Shown here piece after piece: positions 25,221-34,362 of a DNA stretch of 64,000 nt. Within the stretch, counting starts at the first letter, position 1; each line of letters starts with the position of its first letter. This DNA is from Bacteroides timonensis (lineage in GTDB: Bacteria > Bacteroidota > Bacteroidia > Bacteroidales > Bacteroidaceae), in contig NZ_CBVI010000134.1 in assembly GCF_000513195.1 (NCBI RefSeq), forward strand, positions 32,760 to 96,759. Reading direction: 5' to 3'. A program made the position numbers and the translations under genes. The notes under the pieces are model-generated. The model made no database searches. It was not told where the DNA came from and saw only the letters and a list, made by a program, of their open reading frames with translations.

Positions 25221-26861
25221 CTAAGTTACTAATTTCCGCTTAGGATAAGGAATAATCAGTACGAATATCATACAAATAAGGCAACCGTATATAGTCCAGC
25301 CCGCCATTTCTTTTACGGCAGACAGGGTGGCCTGCACCTGAATCCGCCCTTTGGTAGACATTGCCGCCATATTGATTGCGTCCTGCTTGCTCTTTCCCTG
25401 ATATTGCATGCCTTGAACAGTCTGGGTAAACGAGGCGGAAGCCTCGGGATGAAGCATATCCACATTTTGCGCATAGCGGGTGACATAATGCTGCTGACGC
25501 TCCTGCAATATATTTGAGTAAAGAGCGCCTCCGACGCCAGGTCCCAACACCATGCGCACGGTAAGCATGACGCAAATCCAAGTAGAAAGGTACTTATAGG
25601 GCATGCGTTGCGTGGCATAAGCAGCCGTCAGGGCATAAAGGAACATCATACCTGTGGCACGGATAATGACCGGATACTTCACCCGCTCGTATAATCCGGC
25701 ACTCTGCACTTCGAAGTACATGAATACTGCCGACAATCCGAGAAACAGGAAGCCGGCCGCAAACAGATACTTGAAATGTACTCCCTTGGAGCCCAATATC
25801 ATAGAAGAGATAGCACCAATGGCGTAACCCGCCATACACCAGTTGCCCAATGTCGCATTCTGATAATTATCCAATTTCATACCGACACCCGTAAACACAT
25901 TGACAAACATGGCACTCGAATTGAATATCATCAGTAACAGATAAAGCAAAATGCCCATACGAATGGTGCGTAACTTAAAGACATCCAACAGGAGGTAATG
26001 TGAATGGCGGTTCTTCTCCATATAGAAAAAGAGACAGGCGAAGACAACCGCAACCAGGGTGGCGGTGCGGATGGACGCATCATCGTACCAATCCAAGACT
26101 TTACCATAAACCAGCACATAAGTGATGCAAACCAATGTAATGCAGAACACCGCCACATTGCCAAACTGCCTGAAGTTAATAGGAAAGCGGCGCGTAGTAA
26201 ACTTATGATAAGGCATTGTGATAAAGATAACCAAGATGGAAAGCAACACCGTACCCATCATAAAATAATACACATACCGCCATTCATACTCAAAAGCCAG
26301 CCACGCCGTAAGCGACGTGCCCAATTGCCCTAAAATCATGAAGAACAGATAAATGCCCGGTTGGCTGACGCACCTGTCAATGTCCAGTTTGTTCCAACCC
26401 TTATCATCATCAGGCTCCAATCCCGGAGTGATGTTGCGGGTAGCTTCCATTCCGGCGGCGTATTTGATAAGCGTAAACAGATTGACCATCATCAGTACCA
26501 TCCGCAAGAAGCCCATGAGCAGGCTGCAAAGCGCCAGAATAAATATACTGTCCGTCTCCGCACAGATATAGCTAAAGACATACATGAGCGAGAACCCTGC
26601 CAGGCACATCATCTTCTCCCGGCGGATACACATCAGGCGATACAGGAAAGGAGCAAAAGCCGCCATTCCGATGGACGTGACGAAATTAGTGAACTGAATA
26701 TGTTCGGAGATGATGCCCAGTCCACTCATCATTTCGGTGCTGTTCACAGAGTAAACGCCACCCACCGTAAGGATAGGAATAAAGAGTAACAACATAATGA
26801 TGATGCCTATCGGTTTAGGCACCCAGTTGTAGAAAGGATAGTTTTTAGGGTACGAGGGCAT
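25221..26861 (-). CDS. MFS efflux transporter (EmrB/DHA2-like)
   Basis: An inner-membrane drug:H+ antiporter-type protein of 546 residues with about 14 hydrophobic segments, beginning WVPKPIGIIIMLLLFIPILT. The length and its position next to an HlyD/EmrA adaptor and a TolC-like channel mark it as the energised component of a tripartite efflux pump. Classical DHA2 sequence motifs are not clear by eye, so the substrate is not predicted. It starts 4 bp after the HlyD stop. Confidence 0.85.
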   Translation of the reverse strand: MPSYPKNYPFYNWVPKPIGIIIMLLLFIPILTVGGVYSVNSTEMMSGLGIISEHIQFTNFVTSIGMAAFAPFLYRLMCIRREKMMCLAGFSLMYVFSYICAETDSIFILALCSLLMGFLRMVLMMVNLFTLIKYAAGMEATRNITPGLEPDDDKGWNKLDIDRCVSQPGIYLFFMILGQLGTSLTAWLAFEYEWRYVYYFMMGTVLLSILVIFITMPYHKFTTRRFPINFRQFGNVAVFCITLVCITYVLVYGKVLDWYDDASIRTATLVAVVFACLFFYMEKNRHSHYLLLDVFKLRTIRMGILLYLLLMIFNSSAMFVNVFTGVGMKLDNYQNATLGNWCMAGYAIGAISSMILGSKGVHFKYLFAAGFLFLGLSAVFMYFEVQSAGLYERVKYPVIIRATGMMFLYALTAAYATQRMPYKYLSTWICVMLTVRMVLGPGVGGALYSNILQERQQHYVTRYAQNVDMLHPEASASFTQTVQGMQYQGKSKQDAINMAAMSTKGRIQVQATLSAVKEMAGWTIYGCLICMIFVLIIPYPKRKLVT

Positions 26862-26865
26862 GGCG

Positions 26866-27957
26866 TCAGAGTTTAGCTTTCACAACTACCATCATACCTG
26901 CCGCCAGTCTCCCATTATCTTCTTTGGAGAGATTGGTGAAATCGATACGAACCGGTATGCGTTGCTGTATCTTCACGAAGTTTCCGGCAGAATTATCGGT
27001 GGGAACCAACGAATATTTAGAGCCCGTAGCTCCCGAAATAGCCGTAACAATTCCTGTGAATTCTCTGTCGCTGATGGCATCCACCGTGATAATCACCTCC
27101 TGCCCAAGACACAGATTCTCAATCTGGGTTTCTTTATAATTGGCAACAATCCACTTCTGCGTATCGGGCAAGATATAAGTGATGGTCTGCCCTGCTGAGA
27201 TGAATTGTCCTTCCTCCAGGGCACGGCGTCCCAACTTTCCGTCACAAGGGGCTACGACTACTGTATAAGACAGATTCAGCTTAGCCATTTCCACCGCAGC
27301 CGTTGCCCGCTGAATGGCCGCCTCGGTACTCTCACGGCGATGAGACACTTCGTTCACTCCCGAAAGAGCCGCCTTCCGCTGACGCTTCACGGCTTCCAGT
27401 TTCTTGTGTGTAGCCTCGTATTCCGTTTCTATCTGCTCCAACTGAATGGGGGTTGCAGCGTTCCGTTTCACCAGATTCTCATAACGCTGGCGGTCTTTCT
27501 CCAGTTTGGCCAAACGGATTTCTATTTCAGAGATGGAAGCATCGTAAACGGATGCAGTGGTTTGCGTGGTCTGCAAGGTGGCTCCAATGACGGTGGCGCC
27601 TGCCTGCGCATCCTTGAGGGCGGCTTCCGCTTCCATAACGCGGATTTTATATTCACGGTCATCCAGTACAAGCAAGGTGTCTCCTTTGCGAACTTCCTGA
27701 TGTTCGGTAAAATAAATCTTCCTGATATACCCTGAGGCACGCAGGTTGACGGGAGATATATACTGTTCTATCTGGGCGTCGTTGCTGGTTTCGGTCTGCT
27801 TGTAATCCAGGAAGAGACAGACCACTTGAATCATCCCCCAAATCATGACGCCTACTCCCAACAGGCTGATTACGATTTGCCAACGGCGTAATTTTCTCAA
27901 CTTCCTTGCTTTCTCCTGATGCGTATTGGATGCGCTATTGTTTTCTACAGTTTCCAT
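26866..27957 (-). CDS. HlyD/EmrA-family periplasmic adaptor
   Basis: A membrane-fusion protein of 363 residues. It has a short cytosolic N-terminus and one transmembrane helix (WQIVISLLGVGVMIWGMIQV). The first biotinyl-lipoyl half reads PVNLRASGYIRKIYFTEHQEVRKGDTLLVLDD. A long coiled-coil hairpin follows (about 95-210), then the second lipoyl half VVAPCDGKLGRRALEEGQFI and a beta-barrel (ANYKETQIENLCLGQEVIIT). It links the MFS pump to the TolC-like channel and is co-transcribed with both. Confidence 0.9.
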   Translation of the reverse strand: METVENNSASNTHQEKARKLRKLRRWQIVISLLGVGVMIWGMIQVVCLFLDYKQTETSNDAQIEQYISPVNLRASGYIRKIYFTEHQEVRKGDTLLVLDDREYKIRVMEAEAALKDAQAGATVIGATLQTTQTTASVYDASISEIEIRLAKLEKDRQRYENLVKRNAATPIQLEQIETEYEATHKKLEAVKRQRKAALSGVNEVSHRRESTEAAIQRATAAVEMAKLNLSYTVVVAPCDGKLGRRALEEGQFISAGQTITYILPDTQKWIVANYKETQIENLCLGQEVIITVDAISDREFTGIVTAISGATGSKYSLVPTDNSAGNFVKIQQRIPVRIDFTNLSKEDNGRLAAGMMVVVKAKL

Positions 27958-27981
27958 ATTTAGATGTTATTGATTAACGTG

Positions 27982-29307
27982 TTATTCGACTAATGATTCT
28001 ATTTGCCCGGTCAGTTTCAGCAACATGAGGTTAGTCACCCGATAGTTGTAGTGGGCGCTGATGTAATTGTTCTGGGCTTCGCTCATCCGCATTTCGTCTT
28101 GCAGCACTTCGGTCATTGAGGTGATGCCTTCGCGGTAGCGGTCCATAGTGACGGTATATACATCTTCGGCGAGCAAATAATTATCTTTCTGTTTCCTGAA
28201 ATTCCGTTGGTTGTTCATCAGATCGTTGGTAGCATTCAGGTATTGGGTCTGCAAATTCTTGCGGGTGTTCTCCTGTGCCAGTTTGATGTTTTCGATATCA
28301 ATGACCGCCTTTCTGGTTTTATAGCGTTTGTCCAGACCGTCGAAGATGGGGACACGCAGCGAGAGCCCTAAGCCATAGGAACGATACCAATGACCGGAAG
28401 GACCGGAATGAAACCAGTGGTAAGCCTTATCGGTGTAAGCGGAAAACATCCAGTTGCCCGTCAGATTCAGGGAAGGGATGTATCCGTAACCAATCATCTT
28501 CTTTTGCTGCTCCGCCAGTTGGCGTTGCGATTGCAGCAGTTGGAGTTCGTATAGACTCTCCGAAAGTCCGGTCAACGCTACGGGGGTGATGGTTTCGGTA
28601 TCCACCGGCACTAAGGCTATTTGTTTTTCTGCGGGATAATCGATGATGTATTTCAGCAGGTTCAATTGCTGTTCCAGCATGGCTTGTGCATTGTCATACT
28701 GCACTTTCAGGTTTTCGAGATTGATGTTCACCCGTTTTACATCGACTTCCATTGCCATTCCGTTGTCATAGAAGGCCTGCGTGATGTTCTGCAATTCTTC
28801 AAGACGGGTGATATTGGTTTTTATCAGTGCGATTTGCTCGGCGGTGACTTGTCCCAGGTAATACATCTTACAGACTTGCAAGATGAGGTCTTCTCTCGCC
28901 TTTTCGTAGGTGAGGCGGTTCATCTCGTCCATTGTCTGCGCAATGGAGATACCGGTATAGAGGGTTTGGTTATAGAGCGGCATCTGGAGCTGCAAACCTG
29001 CGCTGGCATTGTATTGCAAGGTATGGGTTACATTGTAGGGTGTGCCGTAAGCGGAGCCGTCAGTGACGGATACGGGCGGGTCGATATTGTCATTATAATT
29101 GGCAAAACCATTGATTTGGGGCAACAACCGTGCACGGTTCTCGGAGATGCCATACCTTCCCTTTTGTATCTCTTTCCGTTTACTTTGCAGGGACAGGTTG
29201 TTCTCGATACCTATCTTCAGGCAGTCTTCCAATGCCAGAGTATCTTGTGCGCCTGCACTCACAACGGGCAGGCAGAAAAAGGAAAAAATGAACAGTAGCC
29301 TTCTCAT
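27982..29307 (-). CDS. TolC-family outer-membrane efflux protein
   Basis: An outer-membrane channel of about 441 residues. The signal peptide is MRRLLFIFSFFCLPVVSAGAQ, then two OEP repeats beginning LALEDCLKIGIENNLSLQSK and ending LTGQIESLVE. The start at 29307 gives a clean signal peptide; ATG 29316 is in frame three codons earlier and cannot be excluded. It is the first gene of a four-gene operon (channel, adaptor, MFS pump, AraC). The -7 box is at 29331-29338. Confidence 0.9.
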   Translation of the reverse strand: MRRLLFIFSFFCLPVVSAGAQDTLALEDCLKIGIENNLSLQSKRKEIQKGRYGISENRARLLPQINGFANYNDNIDPPVSVTDGSAYGTPYNVTHTLQYNASAGLQLQMPLYNQTLYTGISIAQTMDEMNRLTYEKAREDLILQVCKMYYLGQVTAEQIALIKTNITRLEELQNITQAFYDNGMAMEVDVKRVNINLENLKVQYDNAQAMLEQQLNLLKYIIDYPAEKQIALVPVDTETITPVALTGLSESLYELQLLQSQRQLAEQQKKMIGYGYIPSLNLTGNWMFSAYTDKAYHWFHSGPSGHWYRSYGLGLSLRVPIFDGLDKRYKTRKAVIDIENIKLAQENTRKNLQTQYLNATNDLMNNQRNFRKQKDNYLLAEDVYTVTMDRYREGITSMTEVLQDEMRMSEAQNNYISAHYNYRVTNLMLLKLTGQIESLVE

Positions 29308-29330
29308 AACAATCATTTGATATTTGGAGG

Positions 29331-29338
29331 CAAAGTTA
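29331..29338 (-). promoter_or_regulatory. -7 promoter element of the efflux operon
   Basis: TAACTTTG on the minus strand, 14-23 nt upstream of the two possible ATG codons. Confidence 0.7.
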
Positions 29339-29751
29339 GCGGGTTAGCACATAAGATGCTGTCTATATATCGACTGTTTATGTTCACATTTTCCCTTTTT
29401 GCATGATTACTTCTGATTCATCCCACAACCATAACATGCACAAATGTTCCCCACCCTATAAATCAGATCTTGCCAATAGCCATATATAACGTTGCAAACA
29501 TTAGTAAATTCCCAAGCTATTCATAAGAATATATGCAAAAAAAGTGAATGGCTAAAAACATAAAAAAAGCACAGTTGTTATTTTTTCATCCAGAATCTGC
29601 AAAGCAGGCATCGACGGTATCTTTAAGATTAAATAGTCTGAAAATAAATAATACAACGTTTATTTCCAAGATACTGGCATCCGGTTTGCGAGTAGTATTA
29701 TGGAATGTTTATTCCTCTATTAGTAACATGACAACGTTATAATTAAAATAA
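29339..29751. other. AT-rich intergenic region
   Basis: About 410 bp between divergent units. It should contain the AraC-type operator of the efflux operon and the promoter of the 29752 gene, but I see no clear repeat or TAnnTTTG box for the latter. A 64-codon frame at 29548-29742 has no recognisable features and is not called. Confidence 0.5.
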
Positions 29752-30057
29752 ATGATTATGGAAACAAGCAAAAAATTAATTGCAGTCGTAGAAATCAGTG
29801 GTGACAAATCAACACAATTCTGGGCAAGAGCCGATGATTTAGCGCAAGAGTACAATGAAAAGTCAACGGATATTACTTATATCGTAACAAAACTTCCCGA
29901 TTCAGATGACTTGTTCAACTTTTATGCAACCTCTCAGGGAGAAATGAAGCAGGAGACACTGATCGAATGCAGTCGTGAATTCATCGACGGACTGATGAAA
30001 CTGGTTCCAAGTGAGTGCGTTAAAATCAAAGTCATCGGAGATTCTGAAGAAAAATAA
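29752..30057 (+). CDS. Conserved-looking small cytosolic protein, unknown function
   Basis: 101 residues, acidic, no signal peptide or membrane segment: begins METSKKLIAVVEISGDKSTQ (after a possible MI) and ends VKIKVIGDSEEK. Predicted alternation of strands and helices suggests a compact alpha/beta fold. I do not recognise the family. It is an isolated gene flanked by a 410-bp gap and a downstream hairpin (30082-30114). ATG 29752 and ATG 29758 are both possible starts. Confidence 0.65.
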   Translation: MIMETSKKLIAVVEISGDKSTQFWARADDLAQEYNEKSTDITYIVTKLPDSDDLFNFYATSQGEMKQETLIECSREFIDGLMKLVPSECVKIKVIGDSEEK

Positions 30058-30081
30058 CTCAGAAAAATCAGATAACCACAA

Positions 30082-30114
30082 TGCCTCCATTGCATTATTA
30101 TTACAATGGAGGCA
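30082..30114 (+). terminator. Hairpin between convergent genes
   Basis: Perfect 11-bp stem TGCCTCCATTG / CAATGGAGGCA (30082-30092, 30104-30114) with an 11-nt loop. T tails are weak on both sides. Confidence 0.65.
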
Positions 30115-30125
30115 CTATTATGCTG

Positions 30126-31916
30126 TCAAGGTCGTATAAAAGCCAGTCTCTTATCCTCTTCCGCAAACAAGATCGCCGTATTCACCAATGCCAGATGAGA
30201 ATACGCTTGCGGAAAGTTGCCCAATTGCTCTTTCGTGTCAAAATCAATATCTTCGCTGAAAAGTCCCAAATGATTGGCATATTTCAGTACTTCATCGAAA
30301 AGACATCTTGCCTCTTCGCGTCTGCCCGTGACGAACAATCCCCGTATCAGCCAAAAGGTACAAATTGTAAAGGCGGAAGAGGGCATACCGAAATCATCCT
30401 CATTCTTATAACGGTACATCAATCCTTTATGGAAAAGAGCTTTCCTGACTGCCTCCACTGTCTTATGGTAACGGACATCATCAGCCTGAATAAACCCGTA
30501 AGGTTCCATCAGCAGCAAGGACGAATCTAAGGCTTGATTATCATAAGCCTGGGAGAAACTCTGCATATCCTCTTTCCAACCATGTTTCATGACGTCTTCC
30601 CGAATATCCTCCGCCTCCTTCTGCCAACGCTCGGCATCCTCATACTTGCCCAGCATACGGGCTATCTTCACACCACGATCCAAGGCTACCCAGCACATCA
30701 CCTTTGAGGACACGAAATGCTGTCCTTCACCCCTGATCTCCCAAATACCCTTATCCGGTTCCCGCCAATCTTCCACAACCGTGACCAGAATGCTTTTCAC
30801 CATTTCCCACATATCCTCTATCTCGTCCAGTGTGCCCGGCATCAGGCGATAATACTGATAGATCAAATCCATCAGATAACCGAAAGAGTCGTTCTGTCTC
30901 TGATGATAGGCATCATTCCCTATCCTGACAGGTTTCGAATGCTTATATCCGGAAAGATGATCCAGAATAACCTCAGTCAATTTGCGTTCACCACGTATTC
31001 CATACATGATCTGATATGACTTGCGACTGGCCACGAAGGTGGACTGGATAAATTTCATGAAACGGCGGGCAGCACCGGCATGCCCCACCCGGAACATCGT
31101 CTCGATAGACATGGAAGCGTCACGCAGCCAACAGAACCGGTAATCCCAGTTACGTACCTCGCCAATAGTTTCCGGCAAACTAGTAGTCAAAGCTGCCAAA
31201 ACGGCACCATTATAATAAGACATCAGCTTCAGCACTAGCAGGCTACGCTCTATCACTTCATTATAGAGTGTATACTTCTTACTTCGGTTAGTCCAGTTCA
31301 GCCAGTAGACCAGTGTCCGGCAGTATTCTAATTTCTCGCGTTCAATGTCTATCGGAATAACTTTTTCATTATAAGATAACAATAGGAATTCATCTTTTTC
31401 CAGTACTATTGTCTTTTTGGCGGTTATATCCTCCAGAGGTAAGGAAGAATACAGATATTGCCTGTCCCTGGTATCTGAAGAACAGTAGGTTTCAACATAA
31501 CGGGAGGTCACATTATACATGACTTTACCACGTGCATAGTCAGGAGCCGGATTATAGTTGACTTTAAATTCCGGCCTCCCCTTTATCCAATGGATATAGC
31601 GATAGAATTCCGCCGGAATGTAATGTCCGCTACTGTCCTTTGAACGATAGCAGGGCATGAAGTCGAGCACGACGAAAACACCCGCTTCCGAAGCAAACTG
31701 TGTAGAGAGTATATTGATATGCGGAACATACGTTTGTGATATACGGTAATCTCCACTTACTTCAAAACCAAAGCATCCACCTTTCTCCTGGTCGAGCAGG
31801 GCGGCAAAAACGGAAGGTGAATCAAAATCCGGAAAACACAGCCACTCCACATTCCCCGTTTCGGAGATGAGGGCAGCAGTACGGCTATTGCCTACGACAC
31901 CATAATTCAAATTCAT
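30126..31916 (-). CDS. Glycoside hydrolase family 15 protein (glucoamylase/trehalase-like)
   Basis: 596 residues, cytosolic (no signal peptide). The N-terminal beta-sandwich has YGVVGNSRTAALISETGNVE and WLCFPDFDSPSVFAALLD. The (alpha/alpha)6 catalytic domain contains NWDYRFCWLRDASMSIETM, the general-acid region KGIWEIRGEGQHFVSSKVM and the second Glu region KEQLGNFPQAYSHLALVNTA. GH15 includes glucoamylases and also cytosolic trehalases in archaea and actinobacteria. Position directly after a fused trehalose-6-phosphate synthase/phosphatase gene (7-bp gap) makes trehalose the best substrate guess, but maltodextrin or glycogen-type substrates are possible. Confidence 0.9.
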   Translation of the reverse strand: MNLNYGVVGNSRTAALISETGNVEWLCFPDFDSPSVFAALLDQEKGGCFGFEVSGDYRISQTYVPHINILSTQFASEAGVFVVLDFMPCYRSKDSSGHYIPAEFYRYIHWIKGRPEFKVNYNPAPDYARGKVMYNVTSRYVETYCSSDTRDRQYLYSSLPLEDITAKKTIVLEKDEFLLLSYNEKVIPIDIEREKLEYCRTLVYWLNWTNRSKKYTLYNEVIERSLLVLKLMSYYNGAVLAALTTSLPETIGEVRNWDYRFCWLRDASMSIETMFRVGHAGAARRFMKFIQSTFVASRKSYQIMYGIRGERKLTEVILDHLSGYKHSKPVRIGNDAYHQRQNDSFGYLMDLIYQYYRLMPGTLDEIEDMWEMVKSILVTVVEDWREPDKGIWEIRGEGQHFVSSKVMCWVALDRGVKIARMLGKYEDAERWQKEAEDIREDVMKHGWKEDMQSFSQAYDNQALDSSLLLMEPYGFIQADDVRYHKTVEAVRKALFHKGLMYRYKNEDDFGMPSSAFTICTFWLIRGLFVTGRREEARCLFDEVLKYANHLGLFSEDIDFDTKEQLGNFPQAYSHLALVNTAILFAEEDKRLAFIRP

Positions 31917-31923
31917 TGTGTAA

Positions 31924-34173
31924 TCATTTTATATTCCTTCGCAGCAATCCTTTCAGGAAGCCGAAGGTTGTTCTCATTCGTTTCTTTTCATCTTTCGTAT
32001 CTTTACTATTAACGGCAAGAGCCCTCAGGAAAGGCAATACATCCGTCTGCGAGGGCAGATTATAGCCGGCCATTTCCGAAATACTGCCCACCTTTATCGT
32101 CACGGCATTCCGGGGTAATGCCTGGAACATATCATCGTCCGTGGTATCATCCCCTATTGCCAGAATAAAATCATAATGCATACCGGCTATCAGGCGACTG
32201 ACTTCGGAACCTTTATTATAATCGGGCGACTTGATTTCCACCACCTTATTTCCCTGCATGATCTGCAATTTCTGCCGGGTGCAGATAGAGATGAGTGTGT
32301 TCACCAATTGTTGGGCACGCAAGCTCCCCAACCACACATCACTCTCCCTGTAATGCCAGGCAAGTGCAGTCTCCTTCATCTCCAGACGGGCACCGGGGGT
32401 CTTGCTGACAAACAAACGCAGGATTGCCAGCAAGCCATTCCCCCAGTCCATCTTACGGGTGTTTTTATGCCATACACCGTTTTCCTTGTAGAAAGCTCCA
32501 TGCTCCGCCGCAAAGGAAACCGGGAGATTCCCTAACCATTTCTCCAAAGTATAGTGATCGCGCCCGCTGTTTATTACCACATGATTTGCCGGATCGGCAG
32601 CCAACTGTTGCAACAGTGCTATCAGTTCCTGTGTCGGCTTCGCATCTTCCGGACGAGGTTTGAGAGCCGCCAGCGTACCGTCATAATCCAGCAATATCAA
32701 CCGCCGGCCAGCTTGAGCATACCTAAGTCTGAGTGAAGCAATGGCAGCAGCCGACAAGCGCTTTTGTCGGAACTGCTCGTTCTTCGCACAGGCATCTTCC
32801 AGCTCATGAATAAAGTCAGCTGCCCACTTGTCCACAGTCTGAACAGAGATTATGGCCTGCATACGTTTCAGACGCCTCATCTGCTCTTCTACCGGCATTT
32901 CCAATGCAGTACAGATGGCTGCTTCTATCTGCTCCGTGTCATTCGGATTAATCTGTATGGCATCGGTCATTTCTACAGCCGCACCTGCCATTTCGCTTAA
33001 TATCAATACTCCCGGATTATCCGACTTTGCGGCTACGTATTCCTTTGCCACCAGATTCATGCCGTCGCGCAAAGGGGTCACCAAAACAATATCCGCCACA
33101 CAGTACATAGCCGCCAGTTCTTCCCAGGAAAAACCATGATAGAAATAGCAAACCGGTGTCCAGTCCATCGTAGAGTAGCGTCCGTTGACGGAGCCGATCT
33201 CTTCATCTATGCGGGTTTTCAGTTCGGCATAGCTGCCGACATGGTCACGCGAAGGGACAATGACCATAGCCAATGTCATTTTTCCGTGATATTCAGGATG
33301 ATGTTCCAGGAAAGAAGCAAAGCCGTAGAGGCGATGCAGGATACCTTTACTGTAATCGAGCCTGTCTACGGACAGTATCAGTTTGTGATTGCCGAACTGC
33401 TTACGGGTACGGTCGATGGCCTGATGTACTTGAGGATTGCAGGAGGCAGCATGGTAAAAATCGTAGTTGATACCCATAGGCAAAGCATCTACCCGCGTCA
33501 CACGGTTGCCCAACTGCACCTCATCCAGTTTAAACTCAAGACGCAGCACACGTTCTACGGCACTGATGAAATGCCGCATATAGTCGTGGGTGTGGAAAGC
33601 TATAAAATCAGCTCCCAATAATCCTTTCAGTATTTCGGCCCTCTCTGGAAGGATGCGGAAAAGTTCATAAGACGGGAAAGGTATGTGATGGAAATAACCT
33701 ATACATAAGTCCGGATAGACTTTCCGCAACAAGGCGGGAAGCAACATCAACTGGTAGTCCTGTACCCATACCCTGTCTCCGGGTCGTACCAGGCGGCAAA
33801 TCTCGTCACAAAACAGTTGGTTCACTTCCTGATAGGCCTCCCAAAAACACTTCTTATACAACGTATAAGCATAGAAATAATGACAAAGCGGCCAGATAGT
33901 ACTGTTACTATATCCTTCATAATAGTCCTGGATTTGCGATTCAGACAAGAATACAGGGTGGAAATTCATTGCAGCCAATTCAGATGTAATCTCTGATTTC
34001 TCTTTTTCCTTGCCCGCACACAAACCCGGCCAACCAATCCAGTGCTTCTCGCAAGAGGTCTGAAGAGAATTAAGTCCCGTGGCAAGTCCGCCTTCGCTAC
34101 GCACAAACGAAAAGTTCCCGTCTGAATGGGTTACTTTTACCGGTAATCTGTTTGATATGATATAGAGTTTCAT
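31924..34173 (-). CDS. Bifunctional trehalose-6-phosphate synthase / phosphatase
   Basis: About 749 residues. The N-terminal GT20 synthase (OtsA) begins MKLYIISNRLPVKVTHSDGN and contains EGGLATGLNSLQ, VWVQDYQLMLLPALLRK, FHHIPFPSYELFRILPER and LSVDRLDYSKGILHRLYG. The C-terminal HAD phosphatase (OtsB) has LILLDYDGTLAAL (nucleophile Asp near residue 496), VINSGRDHYTLEKWLG and AIGDDTTDDDMFQ. It makes trehalose from UDP-glucose and glucose-6-phosphate, as a compatible solute or stress sugar. An ATG eight codons upstream (34197) is possible, but MKLYIISNR matches the usual family start. Co-transcribed with the GH15 gene. Confidence 0.93.
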   Translation of the reverse strand: MKLYIISNRLPVKVTHSDGNFSFVRSEGGLATGLNSLQTSCEKHWIGWPGLCAGKEKEKSEITSELAAMNFHPVFLSESQIQDYYEGYSNSTIWPLCHYFYAYTLYKKCFWEAYQEVNQLFCDEICRLVRPGDRVWVQDYQLMLLPALLRKVYPDLCIGYFHHIPFPSYELFRILPERAEILKGLLGADFIAFHTHDYMRHFISAVERVLRLEFKLDEVQLGNRVTRVDALPMGINYDFYHAASCNPQVHQAIDRTRKQFGNHKLILSVDRLDYSKGILHRLYGFASFLEHHPEYHGKMTLAMVIVPSRDHVGSYAELKTRIDEEIGSVNGRYSTMDWTPVCYFYHGFSWEELAAMYCVADIVLVTPLRDGMNLVAKEYVAAKSDNPGVLILSEMAGAAVEMTDAIQINPNDTEQIEAAICTALEMPVEEQMRRLKRMQAIISVQTVDKWAADFIHELEDACAKNEQFRQKRLSAAAIASLRLRYAQAGRRLILLDYDGTLAALKPRPEDAKPTQELIALLQQLAADPANHVVINSGRDHYTLEKWLGNLPVSFAAEHGAFYKENGVWHKNTRKMDWGNGLLAILRLFVSKTPGARLEMKETALAWHYRESDVWLGSLRAQQLVNTLISICTRQKLQIMQGNKVVEIKSPDYNKGSEVSRLIAGMHYDFILAIGDDTTDDDMFQALPRNAVTIKVGSISEMAGYNLPSQTDVLPFLRALAVNSKDTKDEKKRMRTTFGFLKGLLRRNIK

Positions 34174-34324
34174 ATCATCCATCATTGCAAAGTGCATACC
34201 AAAACCAATAAGAGCAACATAGCAAACTAATAATCAATAGCATAGCATTACTTTGTCCAGATATACCCTACTTCCCAAAATGAAAAAGACTTGTTCGTTT
34301 TGAAAGATTTCCGACCAAATGCCC

Positions 34325-34332
34325 TATCTTTG
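34325..34332 (+). promoter_or_regulatory. -7 promoter element of the radical SAM gene
   Basis: TATCTTTG ending 6 nt before an upstream ATG (34339) and 26 nt before the gene start (34359). Confidence 0.8.
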
Positions 34333-34338
34333 TACGTC

Positions 34339-34362
34339 ATGAAATTAAACAAACCAGCATGA
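34339..34362 (+). other. Seven-codon upstream ORF overlapping the radical SAM start
   Basis: ATG AAA TTA AAC AAA CCA GCA TGA encodes MKLNKPA. Its stop overlaps the next ATG (ATGA at 34359). Given the -7 box at 34325-34332, the transcript would begin at or just before this ATG. It could couple or restrain translation, or be chance. Confidence 0.35.

Noticed and set aside
29548..29742. 64-codon ORF in the AT-rich gap
   Set aside because: No promoter, no recognisable composition or domain; likely chance.
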